Positions 25,520 to 34,347 of a DNA stretch of 64,000 nt are shown piece after piece. Every line of letters starts with the position of its first letter. The stretch's first letter is position 1. The position numbers and the translations under genes are program-made. The notes under the pieces were generated by a model. It was not told where the DNA came from. It did not search any database and saw only the letters and a list, made by a program, of their open reading frames with translations. The DNA comes from Streptomyces sp. NRRL S-118 (GTDB lineage Bacteria > Actinomycetota > Actinomycetes > Streptomycetales > Streptomycetaceae): positions 57,883 to 121,882 of the forward strand of contig NZ_JOBL01000100.1 of NCBI RefSeq assembly GCF_000716335.1, in the 5' to 3' direction.

Positions 25520-26971
25520 ATGCTGACGTACCACGAGATCATGTCGACCGACTTCGGACCTCTCAACACCGCTGCCGACAAGTGGCAGTCGATGGCGGAC
25601 GAGATCCACAAGGTGGAGCTCGCCTACCGGGACAGCGTCCAGAAGATCACCCTCGGCCCGCAGTGGCTGGGCCAGAGCGCCACCGTGGCGCACACCAACT
25701 TCGCCGCGACGCGCTACGAGTACCAGGCCGCCCAGACCCAGGCCAAGGCCACCGCCACCCTGCTGCGCAACGCCCACCAGCAGTTCGTCGAGCTGAAGAA
25801 GCAGCTGGAGAACGCCCGCGCCGACGCCGTCAAGGCCGGCATGAAGGTGTCCGAGCAGGGCAACGTCGCCTACGACTGGGACAAGCTCACCCCGGCCGAG
25901 CGCACCGCGGCCCGCCACGACCCGGACCACGCCCGTACCGTCCGCGAGAGCGAGCAGTCCTGGGCCGACTACATCAAGGCGTGCGTCAAGGCCGTCGACG
26001 ACGCCGACAAGGACCTGAAGAAGGACCTGGAGGCCGTCGTCAAGGACGGCTACGGCAACAAGAACGACGAAACCCTCGGCACCGGCTTCAACGGCGATGC
26101 CGGCAAGGTGTCGCAGGCGGACGACAAGCAGAAGCAGGACCGTACGCAGCTCGCCGCGCTGAAGATCCGCGACAACGAGACCCTCGAGGACTACCTGCTG
26201 CGCCTGCAGCGCACCGGTGTGGAGAAGATCAGCGGCAGCAAGGAGCTGGCGGACCTCTTCGCAGCCGTCCAGAAGGGCACGGTCACGGCCGGCGCCTTCG
26301 CCAGGGCTGTGAGCAACAGTGGCTCGGCCGGCCTGAAGCTGTTCAAGTACCTGAAGGAGAACAAGCCGATCACCGCGGCCGGCACCTTCGTGGGGAGCCG
26401 CATCAACGCGCGGATCGCCTCCGCCGCCCCGGGCAGCTTCTGGAGCCGTATGCCACCCAATCTGGTGGGCGCCCTCACCGGCTCGGACGAGGCCGCCAAG
26501 CTCGCGTACGCGAGGGCCGGCTCCGCCTTCGTCCCCACAGCGGCTGAGGCGAGCCTGATCACCGTCGCCAAGAACGGCGGTCTCGCGGAAGCGGCGAAGA
26601 CCGCGGGCTGGCTTCGTGGCGCCGGTGTGGTGGGTGGTGTCGCGGCAACCGCCTACGGTCTGGCGAACCTGAGCACCTACAACGGGGACATGATCAAGGC
26701 CGACCCGGCCAAGTTCGCCTCGGACCTCAGCGGCACGGCCTTCAACGCCTCCCTGACCGCGCTTACCGTGGCACCCAGCCCGGTGACGCTCGGTCTGACG
26801 ATCGGCACGGGCGTGGTGTACGCCGGCTGCTTGATCTGGGACAACCACGAGGCCATCGGCGACGGGATCGAGAAGGCGGGCGACTGGATCGGCGACAAGG
26901 CATCGGACCTCGGGGAAGGCATCTCCAGCGGCGCGAAGAAGCTGGGCAGCGCCCTCAATCCGTTCGACTAG
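25520..26971 (+). CDS. large WXG100/LXG-like protein with C-terminal hydrophobic domain
   Basis: The 483-residue protein begins with a four-helix-like WXG100 segment (about 10-105). WLG (in TLGPQWLGQSA) replaces WXG, and long heptad-rich helices with many Gln and Lys follow. The middle (about 130-300) is charged and helical. The C-terminal part (about 350-465) has several hydrophobic stretches (GAGVVGGVAATAYGLAN; SLTALTVAPSPVTLGLTIGTGVVYAGCLIW) and ends KKLGSALNPFD. No recognised toxin domain was identified. A role as a secreted type VII substrate is an inference from the WXG100 part and context. Confidence 0.65.
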   Translation: MLTYHEIMSTDFGPLNTAADKWQSMADEIHKVELAYRDSVQKITLGPQWLGQSATVAHTNFAATRYEYQAAQTQAKATATLLRNAHQQFVELKKQLENARADAVKAGMKVSEQGNVAYDWDKLTPAERTAARHDPDHARTVRESEQSWADYIKACVKAVDDADKDLKKDLEAVVKDGYGNKNDETLGTGFNGDAGKVSQADDKQKQDRTQLAALKIRDNETLEDYLLRLQRTGVEKISGSKELADLFAAVQKGTVTAGAFARAVSNSGSAGLKLFKYLKENKPITAAGTFVGSRINARIASAAPGSFWSRMPPNLVGALTGSDEAAKLAYARAGSAFVPTAAEASLITVAKNGGLAEAAKTAGWLRGAGVVGGVAATAYGLANLSTYNGDMIKADPAKFASDLSGTAFNASLTALTVAPSPVTLGLTIGTGVVYAGCLIWDNHEAIGDGIEKAGDWIGDKASDLGEGISSGAKKLGSALNPFD

Positions 26972-26982
26972 CGAAAGATCCC

Positions 26983-27600
26983 ATGCACACCACCATCACC
27001 CCGTTCACGCTCGCCTTCTGGAAGGGGGAGCGGACTCGGGGCAAGCCGCTGCAGCGCGCCTGGCAGGGCACGTCTCCGGAATACGGGGACATCCGCGTCC
27101 TCTGGCCCGCGCCTCCCCACGTCGACGAGCGCATCGCCACACAGGTGAGCGGTGGTCTCATTCCGACGGCCACCTTGGAGACCCGCGGCATCCACGCCGA
27201 GCTCGTGGGGATGCCGACCCTGAACCGGGCGACCCTGCGTGTGGGCGACGGCCTCGTGTCACTGAGCCGGAACAGGTTCGCCGCGACGAAGAGGGGCCGT
27301 TCCCTGCGCATGACGTACCTGGGTGACCACTACAGGCTGACCGCGATCGACCGGAAGGCGTACACGCTCGCGCGGACGCCCGACGGCGACGACCCCGGCG
27401 CCGTCGTCACGGTGCGGCAGTCGGGGCTCGGGAAGAACAAGAAGGTCTCCGTGCAGGGGAACGGCCGGGTCCTGCCCGCCGATCTGGCCCTGGCGGTCCT
27501 CTTCTCCGGAGTCGACCGGGCCGTTCTCACCCGGGGAGGCGCGGTGCGCGCCGGCTTCTCGAGGCTGTCCCACTTCTGGGCCGAGACCTACACCCCCTGA
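26983..27600 (+). CDS. hypothetical protein of the WXG100-like cassette
   Basis: The 205-residue protein begins MHTTITPFTLAFWKGERTRG and is rich in beta-strand-forming segments (SLRMTYLGDHYRLTAIDRKAYTLARTPDG). It has no signal peptide or membrane segment. No family was recognised. It begins 11 nt after the WXG100-like gene and 23 nt before the EspG-like gene, so it is part of the same transcription unit and may be a chaperone or immunity partner (guess). Confidence 0.65.
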   Translation: MHTTITPFTLAFWKGERTRGKPLQRAWQGTSPEYGDIRVLWPAPPHVDERIATQVSGGLIPTATLETRGIHAELVGMPTLNRATLRVGDGLVSLSRNRFAATKRGRSLRMTYLGDHYRLTAIDRKAYTLARTPDGDDPGAVVTVRQSGLGKNKKVSVQGNGRVLPADLALAVLFSGVDRAVLTRGGAVRAGFSRLSHFWAETYTP

Positions 27601-27623
27601 CCGCGACTAACAAATGAGTGTGT

Positions 27624-28469
27624 ATGCCTTCTGTCGACATTTCCCGGTCCCGGTTCCGCCTGGCCGACGATCACCTCATCGTGCTGTGCGAGCTCGCGGC
27701 CGGGAACGAGGTGCCCGAAGATCTGGCCACCGCCCGTAAGGAGCTGGTGGACAGCGGCCTGATCAACCCGGGTGGTGAACTGGTCCATTCGCTCCTGCCG
27801 CTGCTCAAGACGGTCCTGAATCCCGGGGTGGTCATCTCCCTGGAGGCGGCCGGCCGGCAGGGAGACCTGCGCCACGGCATGCTCATCGGCGAGGACCACG
27901 TCGTCGCCCACGAGGCGTGGCCGGGGGAAGCCGAGGCCGAGTACTCCTGCGTCCAGCCGACGATGCTGGTCTGGAAGCTCGCCGACATGGTGAACCTCCA
28001 GCAGCCCCGGGTCTCCCCCGCCACGCCCCTCTCCGTCCTGGAGACCACCGTGGGCACGGTGGAGGCGGGATTCGCCGGGCTGGAGGGCGCGGCCCTGGCC
28101 AGCTCCGGTGAGGAGGAGCGGGACCTCGTGCACCGCTCCATCACGACGGGCGGCACCCTCGCCGAGCCCTCGGCCACGCACCTTGCGGAGCTGATCTGCG
28201 AGGTGCGGTCCAGCTGGCGCATGACCGCCGCCTGGCGGGGGACTTCCGGGGAGCAGGCGGGCGTCTCGGCGCGCGGCTTCGCCGTCTGGGACTGCGGCCC
28301 CCTGGGCTACTGGCTGCGGGAGCTCCCCGAGGAGCCGGTACCCGCCGAGCGCATCACCCCGACGAGCCCGTTCCGGCTCGTCCGCGTGGACGCGAAGACC
28401 ATCTGGACGAGGATCACCGAGCTCCTGCCGGACCAGGCGGAAATCCGCTCGGCCGCCCCGGGAGCCTGA
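27624..28469 (+). CDS. EspG-like type VII secretion-associated protein (tentative)
   Basis: The 281-residue protein reads as an alpha/beta protein. An N-terminal helical part contains FRLADDHLIVLCELAAG, and ELVHSLLPLLKTVLNPGVVISLEAA is followed by strands, matching the general arrangement of EspG substrate chaperones of ESX systems. Charged Gln/Glu segments follow. The match is by pattern and is not secure. It ends the cassette; ATG 27624 lacks a strong SD. If real, it would bind the WXG100-like protein and present it for secretion. Confidence 0.45.
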   Translation: MPSVDISRSRFRLADDHLIVLCELAAGNEVPEDLATARKELVDSGLINPGGELVHSLLPLLKTVLNPGVVISLEAAGRQGDLRHGMLIGEDHVVAHEAWPGEAEAEYSCVQPTMLVWKLADMVNLQQPRVSPATPLSVLETTVGTVEAGFAGLEGAALASSGEEERDLVHRSITTGGTLAEPSATHLAELICEVRSSWRMTAAWRGTSGEQAGVSARGFAVWDCGPLGYWLRELPEEPVPAERITPTSPFRLVRVDAKTIWTRITELLPDQAEIRSAAPGA

Positions 28470-28666
28470 GCCGCGCCGACACCTGTTCGGCCGCGCCCCC
28501 GATACCCCTGGCGCAGGAGCGTCGCGTGCGGCCGCGCGGCCGTGTGGCTCGGGCGCGGCGGTGTCGAAAGGGAGAACGCGCGGAGGTTCCGAGGAACGAG
28601 GAACCGAGCACGATCGACCGTCGACACCGACAACAGGCGCCCCGGAGCCGAACGAGCCCTGAAAAG

Positions 28667-28719
28667 GCGGGGACCGCCGCACCCCCGTGAACGGGGGGCG
28701 GGACGACGGCGGTCCCCGC
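28667..28719 (-). terminator. double-hairpin terminator, probably of cbs
   Basis: GCGGGGACCGCCG (28667-28679) and CGGCGGTCCCCGC (28707-28719) are perfect 13-bp arms that enclose a second hairpin of CCCCCGTGAACGGGGG (28682-28697). On the minus strand the structure is followed by TTTTC. It lies 163 nt past the cbs stop. The rest of the 28470-28881 gap holds no gene that I can support. Confidence 0.65.
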
Positions 28720-28881
28720 GGGGGACACGGGCCCGGGTCAGGGCCGGTCTCCGCGTCCGCGGCGTACATGGAGGTCCGGGAGCCGCTCCGGAAGTTCCTG
28801 ACGCCGACAAGGACAACAGTGCACGAGCCGTGTTAAGCGGGTGCTGCCGCCACATGACGTGCTCGTACCGTTTGCGCGAAG

Positions 28882-30267
28882 CTACTTCCCGTCCTTCGCG
28901 AGGAACGACAGCAGGTCCTGACGGCTCACCACACCGGTGGGCTTGCCCTCGACGAGCACGATCGCCGCGTCCGCCGTACCGAGGACGGACATGAGGTCGG
29001 CGACCGGCTCGCCCGAGCCGACCTGCGGCAGCGGCGAGCTCATGTGCTTGTCGAGCGGGTCGTCGAGGGAGGCCCGCTTGGTGAACAAGGCGTCCAGGAG
29101 CTCGCGTTCGACGACGGAGCCGACGACCTCGGCGGCCATGACGTCGGGGTGGCCGGCGCCCGGCTTCACGATGGGCATCTGGGAGACGCCGTACTCCCGC
29201 AGGACATCGATGGCTTCGCCGACCGTCTCCTCGGGGTGCATGTGGACGAGCTTGGGGATGTCGCCCTCCTTGTGGCGCAGGACGTCCCCGACACGGGCCG
29301 ACGAACCGGTGTCCTCCAGGAAGCCGTAGTCGGCCATCCACTCGTCGTTGAAGATCTTGGACAGGTAACCGCGGCCGCTGTCCGGCAGCAGGACCACGAC
29401 GACGTCGTCCGGGCCGAGCCCTTCGGCCGCCCGCAGCGCCGCCACGACGGCCATGCCGCAGGAGCCGCCGACGAGGAGGCCCTCCTCCTTGGCGAGGCGG
29501 CGCGTCATCTGGAACGAGTCCTTGTCCGAGACGGCGATGATCTCGTCGGTGACGTTCTGGTCGTACGCGCTGGGCCAGAAGTCCTCCCCGACGCCCTCGA
29601 CCAGGTACGGGCGCCCGGAGCCGCCGGAGTAGACCGAGCCCTCCGGGTCGGCGCCGATGATCCGGACCTTGCCGCCGCTGACCTCCTTCAGGTACCGGCC
29701 GGTCCCGCTGATCGTGCCGCCGGTGCCGACGCCCGCGACGAAGTGGGTGATCCTCCCGTCCGTCTGCTCCCACAGCTCGGGACCGGTCGTCTCGTAATGC
29801 GAACGCGGGTTGTTCGGGTTGGAGTACTGGTCCGGCTTCCAGGCACCGGGCGTCTCACGGACGAGCCGGTCGGACACGTTGTAGTAGGAGTCGGGGTGCT
29901 CCGGGTCGACCGCCGTGGGGCAGACCACGACCTCGGCGCCGTAGGCGCGCAGGACGTTGATCTTGTCGGTCGAGACCTTGTCGGGGCAGACGAAGATGCA
30001 CTTGTAGCCCTTCTGCTGGGCCACGATGGCGAGGCCGACGCCGGTGTTGCCGGACGTCGGCTCGACGATGGTGCCACCGGGCTTGAGAGCACCGCTCTGC
30101 TCGGCCGCCTCGATCATGCGCAGGGCGATCCGGTCTTTGACCGAGCCGCCCGGGTTGAAGTACTCGACCTTGGCGAGGACGGTGGCCTGCAGGCCCGTGG
30201 TCACACTGTTGAGCTTCACCAGCGGGGTGTTGCCGACGAGGCTGATCATCGAGTCGTGGAATTGCAC
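28882..30267 (-). CDS. cbs: cystathionine beta-synthase
   Basis: The 461-residue protein contains a fold-type II PLP domain with GGSVKDR (Schiff-base K44), PTSGNTGVGLA, and the cofactor-binding GVGTGGTISGTGRYLK. LLVGGSCGMA closes the domain. Residues about 330-458 form two CBS domains (THPEET-type start: VHMHPEETVGEAIDVLREYGVSQMPIV), as in eukaryotic-type cystathionine beta-synthases. It joins serine or O-acetylserine with homocysteine or sulfide. The GTG 30267 has GGAGAACTACG 7 nt upstream. The CBS domains make allosteric control by an adenosyl ligand likely, from family knowledge. Confidence 0.93.
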   Translation of the reverse strand: MQFHDSMISLVGNTPLVKLNSVTTGLQATVLAKVEYFNPGGSVKDRIALRMIEAAEQSGALKPGGTIVEPTSGNTGVGLAIVAQQKGYKCIFVCPDKVSTDKINVLRAYGAEVVVCPTAVDPEHPDSYYNVSDRLVRETPGAWKPDQYSNPNNPRSHYETTGPELWEQTDGRITHFVAGVGTGGTISGTGRYLKEVSGGKVRIIGADPEGSVYSGGSGRPYLVEGVGEDFWPSAYDQNVTDEIIAVSDKDSFQMTRRLAKEEGLLVGGSCGMAVVAALRAAEGLGPDDVVVVLLPDSGRGYLSKIFNDEWMADYGFLEDTGSSARVGDVLRHKEGDIPKLVHMHPEETVGEAIDVLREYGVSQMPIVKPGAGHPDVMAAEVVGSVVERELLDALFTKRASLDDPLDKHMSSPLPQVGSGEPVADLMSVLGTADAAIVLVEGKPTGVVSRQDLLSFLAKDGK

Positions 30268-30372
30268 CGTAGTTCTCCGGGGTCTCCGTAATGGTCCCGC
30301 CAGCGTATGCGTAGTCGGAGGTGGTTACGGGGCAGTTAGCTCTTGTACGGCCTGGAGGAGGTGGTTGCCCCG

Positions 30373-31383
30373 ATGTCGAGGGCGAGGGTGGCGCGACGGA
30401 TCGCCGCGGGTGCGGCGTACGGCGGTGGGGGCATCGGGCTTCTCGGCGCCGCGGCAGTAGGGGTCCTGCTGGCCGAGATGCAGTTGGCGAAACGTTCCGT
30501 GGGCGGCGGGGTGGCACCGCTTCCGCCGGCGGCGGACGGGCTGTACGGGCGCGGCTTCGAGGGGGCCGGTGAGCCCATCCGGATGGCTCTTCTGGGTGAT
30601 TCCACGGCGGCGGGCCAGGGGGTGCGGCGGGCGGGCCAGACACCGGGCGCGCTGCTGGCCTCGGGGCTGGCGGCGGTGGCGGAGCGCCCCGTGGAGCTGC
30701 GGAACGTGGCGCTTCCCGGTGCCCGCTCCGACGACCTGGAACGCCAGGTCACGCTGTTGCTGGCGCATCCGGGGAGGGTCCCGGACATCTGCGTCGTCAT
30801 GATCGGCGCGAACGACGTGACGCACCGGATGCCGCCGACGCAGTCGGTGCGCTACCTGTCCACGACCGTGCGCCGGCTGCGCACGGCGGGCGCGGAGGTG
30901 GTCGTCGGCACCTGCCCCGACCTGGGCACGATCGAGCCGGTCTACCAGCCGCTGCGATGGCTGGCCCGGCGCGCGTCGCGCCAGCTGGCGGCGGCGCAGA
31001 CGATCGTGGTCGTGGAGCAGGGCGGCCGTACGGTCTCGCTGGGCGATCTGCTCGGCCCGGAGTTCGAGGCGAACCCGCGCGAGATGTTCGGCGCGGACAA
31101 CTACCACCCGTCGGCGGAGGGCTACGCGACGGCCGCGATGGCGGTCCTGCCGACGGTCTGCGCCGTGCTGGGCGTCTGGCCGGAGGAGGAGCGGCTCGAC
31201 GCGGACCGCCGCGAGGGCATGCTGACCGTGGCCCAGGCGGCCGCGGAGGCCGCGGAGGAGGCGGGTACGGAGGTCACCGGCGCCCGTGCGCCGTGGGCCC
31301 TGCTGAAGCACCGCCGCCGCCGGCGCCTCCCCCCTGTCGCGGACCGCACCCCGGCCCCGCCGTCCCCGGACCACCACCCCTGA
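30373..31383 (+). CDS. SGNH/GDSL-family hydrolase
   Basis: The 336-residue protein has an N-terminal hydrophobic segment (about 10-36), so it is exported and probably membrane-anchored. An SGNH domain follows with RMALLGDSTAAG (nucleophile Ser), an NVALPGARSDDLE block with the Gly, MIGANDV (Asn) and DNYHPSAEG (catalytic Asp/His). The C-terminus is basic and Pro-rich. Family enzymes are lipases, esterases or acyl transferases. The perfect SD GGAGGAGGTGG (30354-30364) is 8 nt before the ATG. A tandem repeat follows the stop. Confidence 0.9.
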   Translation: MSRARVARRIAAGAAYGGGGIGLLGAAAVGVLLAEMQLAKRSVGGGVAPLPPAADGLYGRGFEGAGEPIRMALLGDSTAAGQGVRRAGQTPGALLASGLAAVAERPVELRNVALPGARSDDLERQVTLLLAHPGRVPDICVVMIGANDVTHRMPPTQSVRYLSTTVRRLRTAGAEVVVGTCPDLGTIEPVYQPLRWLARRASRQLAAAQTIVVVEQGGRTVSLGDLLGPEFEANPREMFGADNYHPSAEGYATAAMAVLPTVCAVLGVWPEEERLDADRREGMLTVAQAAAEAAEEAGTEVTGARAPWALLKHRRRRRLPPVADRTPAPPSPDHHP

Positions 31384-31402
31384 CCCGGTCACCGCCCCCG
31401 CC

Positions 31403-31470
31403 CGGCCCGGGGCCCGCAGCCGCCCCCGGACGGCCCGGGGCCCGCAGCCGCCCCCGGACGGCCCGCGGCC
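31403..31470. repeat. 28-bp tandem repeat after the SGNH hydrolase gene
   Basis: A 28-nt unit beginning CGGCCCGGGGCCCGCAGCCG is repeated at 31403-31430 and 31431-31458, followed by a partial third copy to about 31470. It begins 19 nt after the stop codon. It has no coding role that I can see. Confidence 0.7.
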
Positions 31471-31555
31471 CCGGGAGGGACGGAGCCGCGGAACCCGGCA
31501 CGGAGGCTCCGGCGCACCATGAGGCGTGGATGCGGCCCCCGGCGATCCTGCTGGC

Positions 31556-32218
31556 TCATTCGGGGCTACGCGGCGATGCTGCGTCACCCGGCGATCGTGC
31601 GGACCTGACGGACCTCGAGAGTCCCTGCGGTGCTGCGGCGGCCAGGAGGATGTCGACGAGCGCGGCGATGCGGTCCTCGCGCGTGCCGCGGAGGGCCTGG
31701 GGGCCAGCGAGGCGCTCGGTGTATGCCTGGATGTGGGCGGCGCCGCACAGGGTGGTCGCCAGGGCGTACGGGTCCGCCGTCGGCGCGATCTGCCCGGCCT
31801 GTCGGCATGCGGTCAGGTAGGCGGTGATCTGGTCGATGGCCAGCTGCGGGCCGGTGCCATGGGCGGCGTTGGCCTTGCGGTGCTCGGCGAGCAGATCGTG
31901 GTCGGCCTGGGCCACAGCCAGGATGGGCAGGGCAGCCGTGTAGTAGTCGATGCCGCGTGCGATCAGGTCGGTGAGCACGGCGCGCAGTGGGCGCTGGCCG
32001 GGTGGTGTGGCCGCGGTCTGCCAAGCGCGCAGTTCGGGGAGTTCTTCCGACAGCAGAGCCGAAAGCAGCCCGGCCTTACCGCCGAAGTTCTTGGTGATGC
32101 TTCCCTCTGCGGCGTCGGCGGCCTCGGCGATCTGCCGGGTGGTGAGCCGGGCGACACCCCGCTCGCGGATGAGACGTGCGGTGGCCTCGAGGATGCGTTG
32201 CCGGGCGGGCGGAGCCAT
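31556..32218 (-). CDS. TetR/AcrR-family transcriptional regulator
   Basis: The 220-residue protein has a TetR helix-turn-helix (RQRILEATARLIRERGVARLTTRQIAEAADAAEGSITKNFGGKAGLLSALL, residues about 6-55) and an all-helical ligand domain. The last about 20 residues are Ser/Arg/Pro-rich. The ATG at 32218 has AAGGAG 6 nt upstream. It is divergent from a DUF4149-like membrane protein gene across a long inverted repeat, its likely operator. The inducer is unknown. Confidence 0.92.
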   Translation of the reverse strand: MAPPARQRILEATARLIRERGVARLTTRQIAEAADAAEGSITKNFGGKAGLLSALLSEELPELRAWQTAATPPGQRPLRAVLTDLIARGIDYYTAALPILAVAQADHDLLAEHRKANAAHGTGPQLAIDQITAYLTACRQAGQIAPTADPYALATTLCGAAHIQAYTERLAGPQALRGTREDRIAALVDILLAAAAPQGLSRSVRSARSPGDAASPRSPE

Positions 32219-32232
32219 GGATACTCCTTTGA

Positions 32233-32294
32233 CAAGTGAGGTGAGCGCGCACCACACTACCTGGGAGTTGAGTGCAGTGCGCTCACCTCACTTG
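32233..32294. promoter_or_regulatory. candidate TetR operator region, 16-bp inverted arms
   Basis: CAAGTGAGGTGAGCGC (32233-32248) and GCGCTCACCTCACTTG (32279-32294) are perfect inverted repeats with a 30-nt spacer, filling most of the space between the TetR and membrane-protein starts. Each arm contains its own shorter imperfect dyad, so two regulator dimers could bind. The layout suggests that the TetR protein represses both promoters. Confidence 0.75.
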
Positions 32295-32303
32295 GGGGTT
32301 GTC

Positions 32304-32771
32304 ATGGATGCTCTACTGCTCGCCGTCGAGAGACTCGCCCTGGGCGTCGTCGCTGCCGGTGGTCTGGTCATGGCCGCCGCAGTGCGCCCGCTGCTGCTGG
32401 CCGCCCAGAGCCCCGGCAGCGATCCCTCCGTCGCGACCGCCGTCGAGAAGATCTCGGTGGGTGCCTGGAACCGCTACAACCGCCTGGCCCTCATCGCCGC
32501 GCTCCTGCTGGCGGCCACCGAATTCACCCGGCTCCTGGCCGGTGGCCGCTTCGCCACCTTCTACCTTTCCGGCAGCCTGGTCATGGCCGCACTGCTTGCG
32601 GTCAAGCTGCGCGTCGACGCGTCCCTGGCCGCCAGGTCCCGATCCGGCGCCGACGCCACTCGCGGCGGAACCGGCTCCGACCTCGACCGCACGCACAAGA
32701 TCGTCGAACTGCTGTCGGCGCCGGTCCTGGTCATCGCCGGCGTCCTGATGCTCCTGCCCATCCCCGGCTGA
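32304..32771 (+). CDS. four-helix membrane protein, DUF4149/TMEM205-like
   Basis: The 155-residue protein has four hydrophobic segments (about 4-26, 58-75, 83-98 and 136-153). A GAWNRYNRLAL motif and a loop rich in Arg/Ser/Gly/Asp lie between. This resembles the DUF4149 family of four-helix membrane proteins. GGGGG lies 5 nt before ATG 32304. It is controlled with the divergent TetR gene. The function is unknown; export of, or resistance to, a small molecule is a guess. Confidence 0.75.
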   Translation: MDALLLAVERLALGVVAAGGLVMAAAVRPLLLAAQSPGSDPSVATAVEKISVGAWNRYNRLALIAALLLAATEFTRLLAGGRFATFYLSGSLVMAALLAVKLRVDASLAARSRSGADATRGGTGSDLDRTHKIVELLSAPVLVIAGVLMLLPIPG

Positions 32772-33126
32772 TTCGGGGCTGCGCGGCGAGGGAGAGGTCG
32801 AGCCGGGCGAGGTGGCCGACGCGGGTACGGTCGAGGGGAGGGCCGTTCCAGGCCGGGCGCCGAACCTGCGGCCACGCCCTCGGCTGCATCGGCATCCCGC
32901 ACCCCAGCCGCGACCGGAACGACAGGACGGCCGCTGCCCGCACAACGAGCCGCCGGACCGGTCGGTACGCAATGAGCCGGCAGGATCCCCGGCGGGAACA
33001 AAACTGCCTGAGCGAGCGCTTAGAAATGCGGTGCTCGTCACACGTTCCGCCCGATGACCTTCGCGATACGTGCGGGTAACTTCCCTGATAGGTCCGCCAT
33101 CCGCCCTCACCGCACCTGGAGCCCCG
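32772..33126. other. 355-bp gap before the thiolase gene with a possible operator
   Basis: No gene can be supported here. At 33008-33023 CTGAGCGA is followed by GCGCTTAG, an imperfect dyad (CTGAGCG with CGCTTAG) like sites of TetR-family regulators of acyl-CoA metabolism. It lies about 100 nt before the thiolase start. The remainder is GC-rich with no clear motif. Confidence 0.35.
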
Positions 33127-34347
33127 ATGCCCGAAGCCGTGATCGTCTCTGCCGCCCGCTCCCCCATCGGCCGGGCCTTCAAGGGCTCGCTGAAGGATCT
33201 GCGGCCGGACGACCTGACCGCCACCATCGTGCAGGCCGCGCTCGCCAAGGTCCCCGAGCTCGACCCGCGCGACATCGACGACCTGATGCTGGGCTGCGGC
33301 CTGCCCGGCGGCGAGCAGGGCCACAACCTCGGCCGCATCGTCGCCGTGCAGATGGGCATGGACCACCTGCCCGGCTGCACCATCACCCGCTACTGCTCGT
33401 CGTCGCTCCAGACCTCCCGCATGGCCCTGCACGCCATCAAGGCGGGCGAGGGCGACGTCTTCATCTCCGCCGGCGTCGAGATGGTCTCCCGCTCCGTGAA
33501 GGGCACCAGCGATGGCCTGCCCGACACCCACAACCCGATCTTCGCCGAGGCCGAGGCCCGCACCGCCGCCCGCGCCCAGCAGGAGGGTTCCGACTGGCAC
33601 GACCCCCGCGAGGACGGCCTGCTGCCCGACGCGTACATCGCGATGGGCCAGACCGCGGAGAACCTGGCCCGCCTCAAGGGCGTCACCCGCCAGGACATGG
33701 ACGAGTTCGGCGTACGGTCGCAGAACCTCGCCGAGGAAGCCCTCAAGAACGGCTTCTGGGAGCGCGAGATCACCCCGGTGACGCTGCCCGACGGCACGGT
33801 CGTCTCCAAGGACGACGGCCCGCGCGCCGGCGTCACCCTCGAGGGCGTCCAGGGCCTGAAGCCCGTCTTCCGCCCCGACGGCCTGGTCACCGCCGCGAAC
33901 TGCTGCCCGCTCAACGACGGTGCCGCCGCGCTGGTGATCATGTCCGACACCAAGGCCCGCGAGCTCGGCCTCACGCCGCTCGCACGGATCGTCTCCACCG
34001 GTGTCTCGGGCCTCTCGCCGGAGATCATGGGCTACGGGCCGGTCGAGGCCAGCAAGCAGGCGCTCCAGCGCGCCGGGCTGACCATCGACGACATCGACCT
34101 GGTCGAGATCAACGAGGCCTTCGCGGCGCAGGTCATCCCGTCCTACCGGGACCTGGACATCCCGCTCGAGAAGCTCAACGTGAACGGTGGCGCCATCGCC
34201 GTCGGCCACCCGTTCGGCATGACCGGCGCGCGCATCACGGGCACGCTGATCAACAGCCTGCAGTTCCACGACAAGCAGTTCGGCCTGGAGACCATGTGCG
34301 TGGGCGGCGGCCAGGGCATGGCCATGGTCATCGAGCGGCTGAGCTGA
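33127..34347 (+). CDS. acetyl-CoA acetyltransferase/thiolase (thiolase superfamily)
   Basis: The 406-residue enzyme carries the thiolase catalytic set: C90 in TRYCSSSLQ (acyl-enzyme nucleophile), EINEAFAAQ, H361 in AVGHPFGMTGAR and C391 in MCVGGGQGMA. Thiolases cleave 3-ketoacyl-CoA with CoA or condense two acetyl-CoA. The mid-protein GLPDTHNPIFAEAEARTAARA loop suggests a degradative, non-specific type. ATG 33127 is favoured by GGAG upstream; a 19-residue extension lacks a site. A 101-bp tandem repeat begins with its last codons. Confidence 0.93.
   Translation: MPEAVIVSAARSPIGRAFKGSLKDLRPDDLTATIVQAALAKVPELDPRDIDDLMLGCGLPGGEQGHNLGRIVAVQMGMDHLPGCTITRYCSSSLQTSRMALHAIKAGEGDVFISAGVEMVSRSVKGTSDGLPDTHNPIFAEAEARTAARAQQEGSDWHDPREDGLLPDAYIAMGQTAENLARLKGVTRQDMDEFGVRSQNLAEEALKNGFWEREITPVTLPDGTVVSKDDGPRAGVTLEGVQGLKPVFRPDGLVTAANCCPLNDGAAALVIMSDTKARELGLTPLARIVSTGVSGLSPEIMGYGPVEASKQALQRAGLTIDDIDLVEINEAFAAQVIPSYRDLDIPLEKLNVNGGAIAVGHPFGMTGARITGTLINSLQFHDKQFGLETMCVGGGQGMAMVIERLS

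Noticed and set aside
25520..26971. A nuclease or deaminase toxin domain in the large WXG100-like protein
   Set aside because: The C-terminal region is hydrophobic and has no catalytic motif that I can recognise, so I call only a putative substrate.
28470..28881. A small gene in the gap before cbs
   Set aside because: Frames there lack ribosome sites and give Arg/Pro-rich products; a strong terminator occupies the middle.
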